Origin: Streptomyces griseocarneus
Lineage (GTDB): Bacteria; Actinomycetota; Actinomycetes; Streptomycetales; Streptomycetaceae
Reading direction: 5' to 3'
NCBI RefSeq assembly: GCF_014655595.1
Contig: NZ_BNBL01000002.1
Location: 308,166 to 372,165, forward strand
Length of the DNA stretch: 64,000 nucleotides
Part shown: piece after piece, positions 25,115 to 34,083 of the stretch
Layout: the number at the start of each line of letters is the position of its first letter
Numbering within the stretch: the first letter of the stretch is position 1
Position numbers and translations under genes: made by a program
Notes under the pieces: generated by a model
What the model saw: only the letters and a program-made list of their open reading frames with translations
What the model was told of the DNA's origin: nothing
The model's database searches: none

Positions 25115-26290
25115 ATGTCCCGTCGCCGTGCCCACATCGCGATGGCCGGCATCCCCGCCGTCAGCCACGTCCTGCCCAGCCTTGAGATCATCCGCGAGCT
25201 GGTGGCCCGTGGCCACCGGGTGACCTACGCCAACGACCCGGCGGTGGCCGACCTGATCGCGGCCACCGGTGCCGAACTCGTCCCCTGCACATCCCGACTG
25301 CCGGTCGCCGACAACGACTGGCCCGACGACCCCATCGCCGCGATGGGCCTCTTCCTCGATGATGCCGTCCAGGCACTCCCGCAGTTGCGCGCCGCCTACG
25401 ACCAGGACCCGGCGGACCTGTACCTGTACGACATCGGCGCCTACGCCGCGCGCGCCCTCGCCGAATCGCAGGACCGGCCCCTCATGCAGCTGTCCCCGAC
25501 GTTCGTGGCCTGGGACGGCTACGACCAGGACGTCGCGGCACACCTGCGCCGACTGCCGGGCGCCGACGCCTACCGGGCGAAGTTCGCCCAGTGGCTCGCC
25601 GGCTGCGGGGCGTCCACCACCGACGTGGACGCCTTCTCCGGCCGCCCCGCGCGGGCCCTGGCCCTGATCACCCGGGCGATGCAGCCGCACGCCGACCGGG
25701 TCGACACCGACACGGTGACCTTCGTCGGGCCCTGCTTCGACGCAACGGCGAGCGTGGACGGTTGGACCCGCCCGGCGGACGCGGAGAACGTGCTGCTGAT
25801 CTCCCTGGGCTCGGCGTACACCCGTCAACCGGAGTTCTACCGCCAGTGCCTGGCGGCCTACGGCAACCTGCCCGGCTGGCACGTCGTCCTCCAGATCGGC
25901 AAGTACACCGATCCGAGGGAACTCGGCGACATCCCGCCCAACGTCGAGGTGCACTCCTGGGTCCCGCAGCGGGCGATCCTGGAGCAGGCGGATGCCTTCG
26001 TCACCCACGCCGGTATGGGCGGCTGCGGCGAGGGACTGCTGGCAGGCGTCCCGATGATCGCCGTACCGCAGGCCGCCGAACAGTTCATGAACGCCGACCG
26101 GCTCGTGGAACTGGGCGTGGCCAGCCGCATCGACACCGCGGAAGCCACCGCCGGCACCCTGCGGAAGGCCCTGAACGACCTGGTCACCGACGCGGAGGTC
26201 GCCCGCCGCTCGGCTCGGCTGCGCGCCGCCGCACGGGCCGAGGGCGGCACCCCGCGCGCCGCCGACCTCATCGAGAACATGCTGGCCTGA
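25115..26290 (+). CDS. Macrolide-type UDP-glycosyltransferase (MGT family, GT1)
   Basis: A 391-residue GT-B enzyme. The N-terminal half starts HIAMAGIPAVSHVLPSLEII (acceptor side), and the C-terminal half has the donor-binding signature NVEVHSWVPQRAILEQADAF, then VTHAGMGGCGEGLLAGVPMI and PQAAEQFMNADRL. These features match the Mgt/OleD/OleI enzymes of Streptomyces that glucosylate and inactivate macrolides. Soluble, normal length. Its neighbour is a Vat-like acetyltransferase, suggesting a two-gene detoxification or self-resistance locus. Broad acceptor range is common in this family, so the natural substrate is open. Confidence 0.88.
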   Translation: MSRRRAHIAMAGIPAVSHVLPSLEIIRELVARGHRVTYANDPAVADLIAATGAELVPCTSRLPVADNDWPDDPIAAMGLFLDDAVQALPQLRAAYDQDPADLYLYDIGAYAARALAESQDRPLMQLSPTFVAWDGYDQDVAAHLRRLPGADAYRAKFAQWLAGCGASTTDVDAFSGRPARALALITRAMQPHADRVDTDTVTFVGPCFDATASVDGWTRPADAENVLLISLGSAYTRQPEFYRQCLAAYGNLPGWHVVLQIGKYTDPRELGDIPPNVEVHSWVPQRAILEQADAFVTHAGMGGCGEGLLAGVPMIAVPQAAEQFMNADRLVELGVASRIDTAEATAGTLRKALNDLVTDAEVARRSARLRAAARAEGGTPRAADLIENMLA

Positions 26291-26328
26291 GCCCTGCCCG
26301 CCACGGCGGGGGAAGGGGGGCGGCTGAG

Positions 26329-28056
26329 TCAGCGGCCCCCCGGGCGCAGGAAGCGCCTGAGCTTCTGCAGCGGCCACGTGTTGATGATGTCGTCCTTCGT
26401 CAGCCACCCCCGCTGCGCGGTGCCCACGCCGTAGCGCATGTACGGCAGGTGCGTCACCGAGTGGGCGTCCGTGTTCACGGCGAACTTCACGCCGTAGCGT
26501 TTCGCCCGCAGGATGTCCTCGTCGCACAGGTCCAGTCGCTGCGGGTGGGAGTTGATCTCCAGCGCCGTGCCCGTACGCCCGCACGCCTCGAAGACGGCGT
26601 CGAAGTCGGCGTCGATGCCGGGGCGTTTGCCGATCTGGCGGGTGGTGGGGTGGCCGATGATGGCCACGTGGGGGTTCTCGCAGGCCCGTACGAGCCGACG
26701 GGTCAGCTCTTCGCGGGACTGGTTGAAGTGCGAGTGCACGGACGCCACGCACAGGTCGAAGCCCGCGAGGAAGTCGTCGGGCCAGTCCAGGTCGCCCTCC
26801 GGACCGATGTTCAACTCCGTACCGTGCAGCAGGCGCATCTTGCGGTGCTTGCCGTCCAGGGAGCGGACCTTCTCCCGCTGGGCGAGGATCTTCTCGTCGG
26901 TCATGCGCTGCATGTAGAGGTTCGGGGCGTGGTCCGTGATCGCGTAGTACGCGTAGCCGCGCTGCGCCGCCGCGGCCACCATGTCCTCGAGCGGGGCGAT
27001 GCCGTCGGTGAGGTCGGTGTGGGTGTGGAGGTCGCCGCGGATGTCGCTCTCCTCGACCAGGTCGGGGAGCTCGTCCCGTAGTCCGGCCGCGATCTCGCCC
27101 CGGTCCTCGCGCAGGGTCGGTGCGATCCAGGGCAGGCCGAGGCGGGCGTAGACCTCTTCCTCCGTCTCGGACACGATCTTCTTGCCGCTCTTGACGTGGA
27201 AGAGGCCGTACTCCGAGAGCTTGAGCTTCTGTCGCACGGCGATCTCGCGCACCCGGATGTTGTGCGCCTTGGAGCCGGTGAAGTACAGCAGGCCCGCGCC
27301 CCAGGAGTCCGGGGGCAGCACCCGCAGGTCGACCTGCAGGCCCTTGGTCGTGCGGACCGAGGTCTTCTTCTCGCCGTGGGCGATGACCTCGGCGGTGTGG
27401 GGGAGGGCCGTGAAGGCCTCCATGAACGGGGCCGACCGTTCGGCGGCGACGAGCACGTCGACGTCGCCGATGGTCTCGCGCATGCGGCGCAGCGAGCCGG
27501 CGTACGCGCAGCCCTCGCAGCCGGGCACGGCGGAGAGCGCGGCGACGACCTGGTCGGCGACGTCCATGGCGCTGCTGAGGAGGATGCGGCCGCCGCCGGC
27601 CTTCTGCATGAGGGCGATGCCGTGCACGATGTTGGCCTCGGTCTTCTCGCCGAAGCCCTTCAGGCCGCGCAGTCGTTCCTCGTGGATGGCGTCGAGCAGT
27701 TCCTCCACCGACGCGATGCCCAGCTCGTCGTAGAGGGTCATGGCCTTCTTGGGGCCGAGGGTGGGGATGGTGATGAGCTCCCGCACGCCGGCGGGGATGT
27801 CCGCCCTCGTCTCCTCGAGTGCCGTGACGTGGCCGGTGCGCAGGAATTCCAGGACCTTGTCGGCGATGGACCTGCCGACGTTCGGGATGTCGCGCAGGCC
27901 CTTCTCGTCGAGTCCGGAGACGTCGCCGGGGTGTCCGCCGATGGCGCGGGCGGCCTTTTCGTAGGCGCGTGCCTTGTAGGCGTCGCCGCCCGTGATCGCG
28001 ATCAGGTCGGCGTACTCCTGCAGCAGCGCCTCGACCTCCTCGTTGGCCCGGGCCAT
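26329..28056 (-). CDS. polX: PolX-type DNA polymerase beta / PHP phosphoesterase protein
   Basis: A 575-residue bifunctional repair enzyme. Residues about 1-150 hold the helix-hairpin-helix DNA-binding region (LRDIPNVGRSIADKV, LITIPTLGPKKAM), residues about 150-320 the family X nucleotidyltransferase with the metal aspartates in GSLRRMRETIGDVDVLV and GLQVDLRV, and residues about 340-575 a PHP domain (DLHTHTDLTDG, YAITDHAP, HGTELN, HPTTRQIG, VNTDAHS). It fills short gaps in base-excision or end-joining repair, and the PHP part supplies 3'-phosphatase/exonuclease activity. All key residues look intact. Starts at ATG 28056; a 64-residue gene precedes it by 40 bases on the same strand. Confidence 0.93.
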   Translation of the reverse strand: MARANEEVEALLQEYADLIAITGGDAYKARAYEKAARAIGGHPGDVSGLDEKGLRDIPNVGRSIADKVLEFLRTGHVTALEETRADIPAGVRELITIPTLGPKKAMTLYDELGIASVEELLDAIHEERLRGLKGFGEKTEANIVHGIALMQKAGGGRILLSSAMDVADQVVAALSAVPGCEGCAYAGSLRRMRETIGDVDVLVAAERSAPFMEAFTALPHTAEVIAHGEKKTSVRTTKGLQVDLRVLPPDSWGAGLLYFTGSKAHNIRVREIAVRQKLKLSEYGLFHVKSGKKIVSETEEEVYARLGLPWIAPTLREDRGEIAAGLRDELPDLVEESDIRGDLHTHTDLTDGIAPLEDMVAAAAQRGYAYYAITDHAPNLYMQRMTDEKILAQREKVRSLDGKHRKMRLLHGTELNIGPEGDLDWPDDFLAGFDLCVASVHSHFNQSREELTRRLVRACENPHVAIIGHPTTRQIGKRPGIDADFDAVFEACGRTGTALEINSHPQRLDLCDEDILRAKRYGVKFAVNTDAHSVTHLPYMRYGVGTAQRGWLTKDDIINTWPLQKLRRFLRPGGR

Positions 28057-28096
28057 ACGTCCAGCCTGCCATCGGGAGGTCCGCGGCGCATGACGG

Positions 28097-28291
28097 TCAC
28101 GCCCGGGGGCGGTTGTGCCAGGCGGTGTAGAGGCCGGTGAGGGCCGCCGCGTAGTCGGTGAGGGCGGCCGGGGAGGCGCGCCCGGCCAGGGCGAGGGCGA
28201 GGCAGGCGGCCATGGTGACGGTGAAGGCGTAGACCTCGTCGCGGTCCGCTCCGGGGGGCGGCGCGGTGGGCGTGGGAGCGCTGTGGTTCAT
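28097..28291 (-). CDS. Small hypothetical protein, 64 aa
   Basis: ATG 28291 is preceded by AAGGAAG. The 64-residue product has a Pro/Ala-rich N-terminus (MNHSAPTPTAPPPG) and an amphipathic Ala-rich helix (VTMAACLALALAGRASPAAL) followed by DYAAALTGLYTAWHN. Family not recognised. It lies 40 bases upstream of polX on the same strand and is probably co-transcribed. Its promoter region contains the G-tract repeat at 28311-28350. Confidence 0.55.
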   Translation of the reverse strand: MNHSAPTPTAPPPGADRDEVYAFTVTMAACLALALAGRASPAALTDYAAALTGLYTAWHNRPRA

Positions 28292-28310
28292 GTCCGGCTT
28301 CCTTCGACGG

Positions 28311-28350
28311 CGAGGGGGCGAGGGGGCGAGGGGGCTAGGGGGCTAGGGGT
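28311..28350 (+). repeat. Five tandem 8-base units CGAGGGGG/CTAGGGGG, potential G-quadruplex
   Basis: Three copies of CGAGGGGG are followed by CTAGGGGG and CTAGGGGT, giving four runs of five G and one of four G separated by three bases. This is an ideal quadruplex pattern on the plus strand. It sits 20-59 bases upstream of the 64-aa/polX start on the minus strand, so it may affect that promoter. Short tandem units also make it a candidate for slippage variation. Confidence 0.75.
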
Positions 28351-28432
28351 GCGGGACGGATATGTCCGACATCCAGAGCTTCGGCGACCGGACCGGTGCG
28401 GGCACAGGGGTTTCCCGTTGCCTCTGCGCGAG

Positions 28433-28452
28433 AGGGGGTCGGGCAACCCCCT
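28433..28452 (-). terminator. Hairpin after the XRE-nSTAND-WD40 gene
   Basis: AGGGGGT (28433-28439) and ACCCCCT (28446-28452) flank a 6-base loop. The hairpin starts 20 bases past the stop of the minus-strand WD40 gene, the expected place for termination before the 64-aa/polX unit. Confidence 0.55.
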
Positions 28453-28471
28453 TCGACCTGCGACGTCTTCC

Positions 28472-31400
28472 TCAGGGGCAGCCGGGGCCGTATGCCACGT
28501 CGGGCAGCAGCCTGCGCCAGGCGGGCTCGTCCACACGGCTCAGCGCCCGGCAGGTGCCGGCCAGGACGCCCGGCACGTCGAGCCGCCACCAGCGCACCGA
28601 ACCGTCCTCGGAGACGGACACCACCGGGCCCTCGTCGGAGACGAAGGCCGCGGAGCGGACCCGGTCGGTGTGCCCGGTCAGGGTGAGCAGCAGGCGCCCC
28701 TCGTGCGCGTCCCAGATCCGTACGGTGTTGTCGCGCCCGGCCGTCGCCAGGCGCGTGCCGTCGGGGCTGAAGGCGACCGAGGTGACCGGGCCCGTGTGGC
28801 CCGCCAGGGTGCGCAGGCTCCGCCCGTCGCGCGGGTTCCAGAGCTTGACCGTGTCGTCGCGGCTCGCCGTGGCGAGGGTGCCGGTGGGGCCGACGGCCAG
28901 GCCGAGGACGGTGTCGGCGTGTTCGGTCAGCCGGTGCAGCACGCGGCCGTCGGACACCCGCCAGATGCGGGCGGTGTTGTCCAGGCTGCCCGTGGCGAGC
29001 GTGGCGCCGTCGAGGAAGAGCACGCGGTAGACGGCGTCGTCGTGGCCGGCGAACGTCCGCTCCGGCCGGGGGGTCTCCTCGGCGGCCCCGCCGGCGAGGC
29101 GCCACAGCCTGGCGGTGTGGTCCTCGCCGCCGGTGGCCAGCGAGCCGGCGTCGCCGGGCCGGAAGGACAGGGACGTGACGGCGCGGCCGTGCGCCCGCCA
29201 ATGGCCCACCGGCCGGTACGGGCCGGCCGGGCGCACGGCGTCGGCCGTGCGCCATACGGTGACGGCGCCCTGCTGGTCACCGGCCGCGACCAGCGAACCG
29301 TCGTGGCTGAAGGCCACCGCGCGGACGGGCTCCCGGGACACCCGCAGCGTCCGTACCGTACGGTGCCCGGCCTCGCGCGTCCGCCACAGGCGCAGCGTGC
29401 CGTCGTGGCCGGCGGCCGCCAGCAGCGACCGGTCCGGGCCGATGGCCGCGTCCAGCCACGCCGTACCGGGAAGGGGAGCGCTGACCGACGACTGCGGGGA
29501 CCACAGGCGCAGCGTGCCGTCCTCGCCGGAGGTCGCCAGCGACCGGCCGTCGGGCGAGAACGCGACGCCGTGGACGGGGCCGAGGTGACTGGCCAGGAGG
29601 GCGATGCGGCGCCGCCCGGCGACGTCCCAGACGGCGGCGGTGTCGTCCTGGCTCGCGGCGGCCAGGCGCGTGCCGTCGGGGGAGAACGCGACGGCGAAGA
29701 CCGAGTCCTGGGCGCCCTCGAGGGCGGCCTCCCGTTCGCCGGTCGCGGTGTTCCACAGTCCGACGGCGTCGTGCCATTCGCCCGTGGCCAGGTGCCGCCC
29801 GTCGGGGGAGAAGGCGAGCGCGTGGACCTGCCCGTGGTCCCGCGTGCCGATGAGCCGGGCGTGTCCGTCGCGGACGTCGCGAAGCCACACCCTGCCGTCC
29901 AGCCCGGCCGCGGCCACCCGGTCGCCGTCGCCGGTGACGGCCACGGCGTACAGCGGCCCGAGCCCGGGGTCGCTCACCGTGACCCCGGCCGCGCCGTCGC
30001 GGGGGTGGGAGAGCCGCACCGTGCCGTCCCTGCCCGCCGTTGCCATGAGCTTTCCGTCGCCGGACAGGGCCACGGCCCGCACCGGCCCGTGGTGAGCCGC
30101 GCCCGCCGGCACCGGAACGGGCCTGCCGGCGCCGGTGTCCCGGACCGACACCGTGCCCGCGTCGTCGCCCCAGGCGGCCAGGGCGTCGTCGCGCGCCACG
30201 GCGAGCGCGCCGACCGGCGCGCGCCCGCGCGCCACGACGCGCGCCTGCCGGGAGCGGGCGGTGTCCCACGCGCGGACGGTCCCGTCCGCCCCGGCCGACA
30301 GCAGGCCGCCGCCGCCCCGGGTCCCGTCGGGCCGCCAGGCGACGGCGAGGACCGGGCCGTGGTGGCCCGTCAGCCGTCCGGCGTACGACTGGGCCTGCGA
30401 GCTGAGCACGGCGCTGGCCGCGGCCGGGGTGTGCGCCTGCCGCCACGCGGCGGTCGCCAGCAGTATCGAAGCCTCCGGCCGGGAGGTGCTCAGCGCCGCC
30501 GCGCGGAAGGCCAGTTCGTCCGAGCGGGCCGCGGCCCGCTCGGCCATGGCCCGCCGGCCCTGGTGGAGCGCCACCGCGCCGCCGGTCAGGGTCAGCACGA
30601 GCAGTACGGCCAGGCAGGCCAGCAGCCGGTGCAGCCGCCGGGTGCGGCGGCGCTCGGATTCCAGCTCGGCGGCGGCGTGCGCGGTCGCGGCGTCCAGATA
30701 GGCCTGTTCGACGCCGGTCACCGTGGCGACGGGGTGGGCGGCCAGGTCGCGGGCGGCGGCGAGCCGGGCGCCGCGCGGCAGCAGCGCCGGGTCGCGGCCT
30801 TCCGCGTCCCACTGCTCGGCGGCGGCCCTCAGCCGCTGCCAGCCGTGCAGCAGGGCGGCATGGCTCTCGATCCACTCCCGCAGCCGGGGCCAGGCGTGCG
30901 GCACCGCGTCGTGGGCCAGGGCGACGCGGTCGGCGTCGACGGTCAGCAGCCTGGCCCGGGCGAACTCCTCCACCGTCTCCGGCGCCAGCAGTTCGCGCGG
31001 CACCCGGCGGCGGGCGGCCCGGCCGTCGGCGTCGACGCGGACCAGCTGCAGCAGCGCGGACCTGGCGGCCTCCTGACGGTCCGGGGGCAGCCGCGCGTAG
31101 GCCCGTTCCGCGGTGGCCGCCACCGCCCCGGCGATGCCTCCGGCCTGCTGGTAGCCCTCCACCGTCAGCGAGCGGTCCCGGCGCCGCTGCCAGGTGGCCA
31201 GCAACGCGTGGGACAACAGCGGCAGGGCGCCCGGCTCGTGGCCGGGCTCCCGGTCCCCGCCGCCCCCGCCCCCTCCGGCTCCCAGGTCGCGCAGGATCAG
31301 CTCCACCAGCCCCGGCTGGAGATCCAGGCCCACGGCGTGCGCGGGCCGCACCACGGCGTCGCGCAGCTCCGCCGCCCGCAGGGGTTCCAGGGGCAGCTGG

Positions 31401-32323
31401 CCGTCCCGCAGGGCGGCGGCCAGTTCGGGGAAGGCCAGGCACCGCCCGTAGAAGTCGGCGCGCAGGCCGAGCACCACCAGCGCCGCCGGGGCGCCCGGGC
31501 CGTCGGAGGGTACGGGGCCGGTCGCCAGCGCGTGCCCGGCACGGATGAACTCCGCCCGCTCGCGAGCGTCCGGGCAGAGGGTGAAGACCTCCTCGAACTG
31601 GTCGATGACGAGCACCAGCCGTACGGGCTCCCCCTCCCCGCCCGGCGCCGCGTCGAGCGCGGCCCGCACGGCCCGGGCGAAGGCCCCGGGCCCGTCGTCG
31701 GCCAGCACCCGCGCGAGGTCCGCGGGGTCGGCCCCGACGGCGGACGCGACCTTGGCCGCGAGCTCCGCCAGCGGCCGTTCCCCCGGCTGCAGGGTGACCA
31801 CGGGCCAGCGGCTCGAACCGTGCACCGGCAGCACGCCCCGGCGCAGCTCGGGCACCAGCCCGGCCTGCAGCAACGACGACTTCCCCGTGCCGGAGGCCGC
31901 CACCACCGCGGTCGGCCCGGAGCCGTCCAGCCGCTCGGTGAGCAGCCGCACGAGCGCCGCCGTCGCCCGTTCGCGTCCGAAGAACCAGTCCGCGTCGGCG
32001 GTCCCGAAGGCCGCGAGCCCCCGGTACGGGCACACCTCCAGCGGTGCCCCGCGCGCCCCGCGCCGGCCCGCCGAGCGGGCGACGAGCCGGGTCAGCTCCC
32101 CGCCCGCCCGCAGAGCGCCCTCGCAGCGGCGGGCGACCTCGGCGGTCATCGGCTTCTCGCCGGTCTCGACCCGGCTCAGGTAGCTCTTGGTGTAGTGCAC
32201 CAGATGGGACAGCCCTGCCAGCGACATCCCGCGCTCCTGCCGCAGCCGGCGCAGGTGTTCACCCGGCGCGACGGTGGAGGCGGGGGCGCCGCCGCTCTCG
32301 CCGTCGTCTCCCCGTGGGGCCAT
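28472..32323 (-). CDS. XRE-HTH / nSTAND1 NTPase / transmembrane / 14-repeat WD40 protein
   Basis: A 1,283-residue signal-transduction ATPase. Residues about 22-75 form an XRE-type HTH (LRRLRQERGMSLAGLSHLV); about 98-500 a novel-STAND NTPase with CPYRGLAAFG, Walker A AASGTGKSS (142-150) and Walker B LVLVIDQFEEVF. A hydrophobic segment at about 563-585 (LACLAVLLVLTLTGGAVAL) would anchor it in the membrane. From about 640 to the end there are 14 WD40 repeats, enough for two seven-bladed propellers. I infer that the propeller senses a ligand, the STAND module oligomerises, and the HTH binds DNA or a partner. Streptomyces carry many such proteins with unknown targets; some STAND proteins act in phage defence. 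Start ATG 32323. Confidence 0.85.
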   Translation of the reverse strand: MAPRGDDGESGGAPASTVAPGEHLRRLRQERGMSLAGLSHLVHYTKSYLSRVETGEKPMTAEVARRCEGALRAGGELTRLVARSAGRRGARGAPLEVCPYRGLAAFGTADADWFFGRERATAALVRLLTERLDGSGPTAVVAASGTGKSSLLQAGLVPELRRGVLPVHGSSRWPVVTLQPGERPLAELAAKVASAVGADPADLARVLADDGPGAFARAVRAALDAAPGGEGEPVRLVLVIDQFEEVFTLCPDARERAEFIRAGHALATGPVPSDGPGAPAALVVLGLRADFYGRCLAFPELAAALRDGQLPLEPLRAAELRDAVVRPAHAVGLDLQPGLVELILRDLGAGGGGGGGDREPGHEPGALPLLSHALLATWQRRRDRSLTVEGYQQAGGIAGAVAATAERAYARLPPDRQEAARSALLQLVRVDADGRAARRRVPRELLAPETVEEFARARLLTVDADRVALAHDAVPHAWPRLREWIESHAALLHGWQRLRAAAEQWDAEGRDPALLPRGARLAAARDLAAHPVATVTGVEQAYLDAATAHAAAELESERRRTRRLHRLLACLAVLLVLTLTGGAVALHQGRRAMAERAAARSDELAFRAAALSTSRPEASILLATAAWRQAHTPAAASAVLSSQAQSYAGRLTGHHGPVLAVAWRPDGTRGGGGLLSAGADGTVRAWDTARSRQARVVARGRAPVGALAVARDDALAAWGDDAGTVSVRDTGAGRPVPVPAGAAHHGPVRAVALSGDGKLMATAGRDGTVRLSHPRDGAAGVTVSDPGLGPLYAVAVTGDGDRVAAAGLDGRVWLRDVRDGHARLIGTRDHGQVHALAFSPDGRHLATGEWHDAVGLWNTATGEREAALEGAQDSVFAVAFSPDGTRLAAASQDDTAAVWDVAGRRRIALLASHLGPVHGVAFSPDGRSLATSGEDGTLRLWSPQSSVSAPLPGTAWLDAAIGPDRSLLAAAGHDGTLRLWRTREAGHRTVRTLRVSREPVRAVAFSHDGSLVAAGDQQGAVTVWRTADAVRPAGPYRPVGHWRAHGRAVTSLSFRPGDAGSLATGGEDHTARLWRLAGGAAEETPRPERTFAGHDDAVYRVLFLDGATLATGSLDNTARIWRVSDGRVLHRLTEHADTVLGLAVGPTGTLATASRDDTVKLWNPRDGRSLRTLAGHTGPVTSVAFSPDGTRLATAGRDNTVRIWDAHEGRLLLTLTGHTDRVRSAAFVSDEGPVVSVSEDGSVRWWRLDVPGVLAGTCRALSRVDEPAWRRLLPDVAYGPGCP

Positions 32324-32597
32324 GAAGGCGGCCTTTCTCCGCGAACGATCCGGTTTTCCCCGATCCCGTTCTTCCAATCCCTTTTCCTGCAGTCTGTCCC
32401 CGTGGGGTGCGCGCGAGGGCTGTACGGGGATGTGCCACCGGCAAAACCGGTCCTTCGGGTGACCGGCCGGAACGGAGGTGACGGGAGGGGCGCAGGGGGA
32501 GGCGAAGCTCCGCGGGGTCCGGTCCGGCGCACCGCCCCCGGCCGGTACCGTTGCCCACACGGGCAGTTGACAGCCCGGACGACCGGATGGGGTGGGC

Positions 32598-34034
32598 ATG
32601 GAGAACACAGCGGACGCGGACGTCACGGCACGGGACCACGGCCTGCGGGCCGTGGGCGGGCGGGCACCGCGCCACGCCGTCGTCATCGGGGGCGGCCTGG
32701 CCGGCCTCCTCGCGGCGCACGTGCTGAGCGCGCACGCCGACAAGGTGACGCTGGTGGAGCGGGACCGCTTCCCCGACGGCCCCGAGTCCCGAGCCGGCGT
32801 GCCGCAGGACAAGCACACGCACGTCATGCTGGAGAGCGGCCAGCGGGCGCTGGAGGACCTGCTGCCGGGCATCCTCGACGAGATGCGCGAGCACGGCTCG
32901 CCGAGCGTGGGCATGCCCACCGAGGTCGTGCAGTGGCAGGCGGGCCACTGGTACCGGCGTACGCGGGCGACCGCTCACATCCTCACCGGATCCCGGCCGT
33001 TGACCGACTGGCTGGTGCGCCGCCGCGTCCTGGCCGGCGCCCGCGTCGCCACCGTCGAGGGCGTGGAGGTGACCGGCCTGCTCGGCGACGCCACCCGCGT
33101 GCGCGGCGTCCGGCTGCGCGAGAGGGGAACGGGCGTACGGGACACCCGCGACCTGGCGGCCGACCTCGTCGTGGACGCCTCCGGACGCTCCTCGCGCGCC
33201 CCGCAGTGGCTGACCGACCTGGGCGCCGAGCCGCCGCACGAGGAGACCCTCGAGACCGGCCTGGCGTACGCCACCCGCTTCTACCGCTCCTCCGGCCGCG
33301 ACGAGGAGCTCCCCTACCGGGGCATCTTCGTCGTCCCCAACCCCGCCCAGCTGCAGGGCGGCATCCTCATGCCGCTGGAGAACGGCCGCTGGTCCGTCAT
33401 CCTCTCCGGCCTGCGCGGCGCCGAACCGCCCACCGACGAGGCCGGTTTCCTCGAGTTCGCCTCCCGGCTGCCGCACCCGGTCCTGCACGACTGGCTGCTG
33501 AAGGCGGTACCGGACACGCCCATCCACGGCTACCGCAAGACCGGCAACGTCCGGCGCCGCTACGACCGCCCGGGCCGTCGCCCGGCCGGCTTCCTCGCCA
33601 TCGGCGAGGCCCTGTGCTCCTTCAACCCCGTCTACGGGCAGGGCATGTCGGTGGCCGCGCTCAGCGCCGTCGTCCTCCGCGACGCCCTGGCCGGAGGGCG
33701 CCGGGTGCCCACGACGCGGCGCGTGCAGAAGGCCCTGTTCGACGCCGTCCGGCAGGCGTGGGAGATATCGGCGGGGGCGGACAAGAACATGCCGGGCGCC
33801 ACCGGCAACGCGCTGCGCCCCCGGGCCATCGACCGGCCCGCCGACTGGTACCTGCGGCGCGTGCAGCAGCGTGCCACCGGCGACCCGCGCGTCGGCGAGG
33901 TCTTCCGGGGCGTGCTGTCCCTCACCGCCCCGACCACCGCCCTGTTCGCACCGTCCATCGCCCGGGCCGTCCTCTTCGGCCCCGCGCCGTGGGCCCCCAC
34001 CGAGCCGCCGGCCCACCCCGAAGAACAGGGGTGA
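32598..34034 (+). CDS. FAD-dependent monooxygenase / halogenase-like flavoprotein
   Basis: A 478-residue flavoprotein. The FAD motif HAVVIGGGLAGLLAAHVLS lies near residues 27-45, followed by the second-strand acid in VTLVERDRFP and VPQDKHTHVMLESGQ. The late FAD-contact motif is GFLAIGEALCSFNPVYGQGM. This layout fits the geranylgeranyl-reductase/tryptophan-halogenase-like branch of group A flavoproteins. The halogenase WxWxIP motif and lysine signature were not seen, so halogenation is not claimed. ATG 32598 follows GGATGGGG; GTG 32592 is an alternative. It may share a transcript with the L,D-transpeptidase 49 bases downstream. Substrate unknown. Confidence 0.75.
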   Translation: MENTADADVTARDHGLRAVGGRAPRHAVVIGGGLAGLLAAHVLSAHADKVTLVERDRFPDGPESRAGVPQDKHTHVMLESGQRALEDLLPGILDEMREHGSPSVGMPTEVVQWQAGHWYRRTRATAHILTGSRPLTDWLVRRRVLAGARVATVEGVEVTGLLGDATRVRGVRLRERGTGVRDTRDLAADLVVDASGRSSRAPQWLTDLGAEPPHEETLETGLAYATRFYRSSGRDEELPYRGIFVVPNPAQLQGGILMPLENGRWSVILSGLRGAEPPTDEAGFLEFASRLPHPVLHDWLLKAVPDTPIHGYRKTGNVRRRYDRPGRRPAGFLAIGEALCSFNPVYGQGMSVAALSAVVLRDALAGGRRVPTTRRVQKALFDAVRQAWEISAGADKNMPGATGNALRPRAIDRPADWYLRRVQQRATGDPRVGEVFRGVLSLTAPTTALFAPSIARAVLFGPAPWAPTEPPAHPEEQG

Positions 34035-34083
34035 CGGGCCGCTCCGTCCGCGTCCGAGACGCGCAGACCCAGGAGAGCCGACG

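Noticed and set aside
24389..26290. Antibiotic biosynthetic gene cluster
   Set aside because: Only two modifying enzymes are present, with no synthase, regulator or exporter around them; a resistance pair explains it better.
32598..34034. Flavin-dependent halogenase
   Set aside because: The general flavoprotein fold fits, but the WxWxIP halogenase motif and characteristic lysine were not found, so only flavoprotein monooxygenase-like is claimed.
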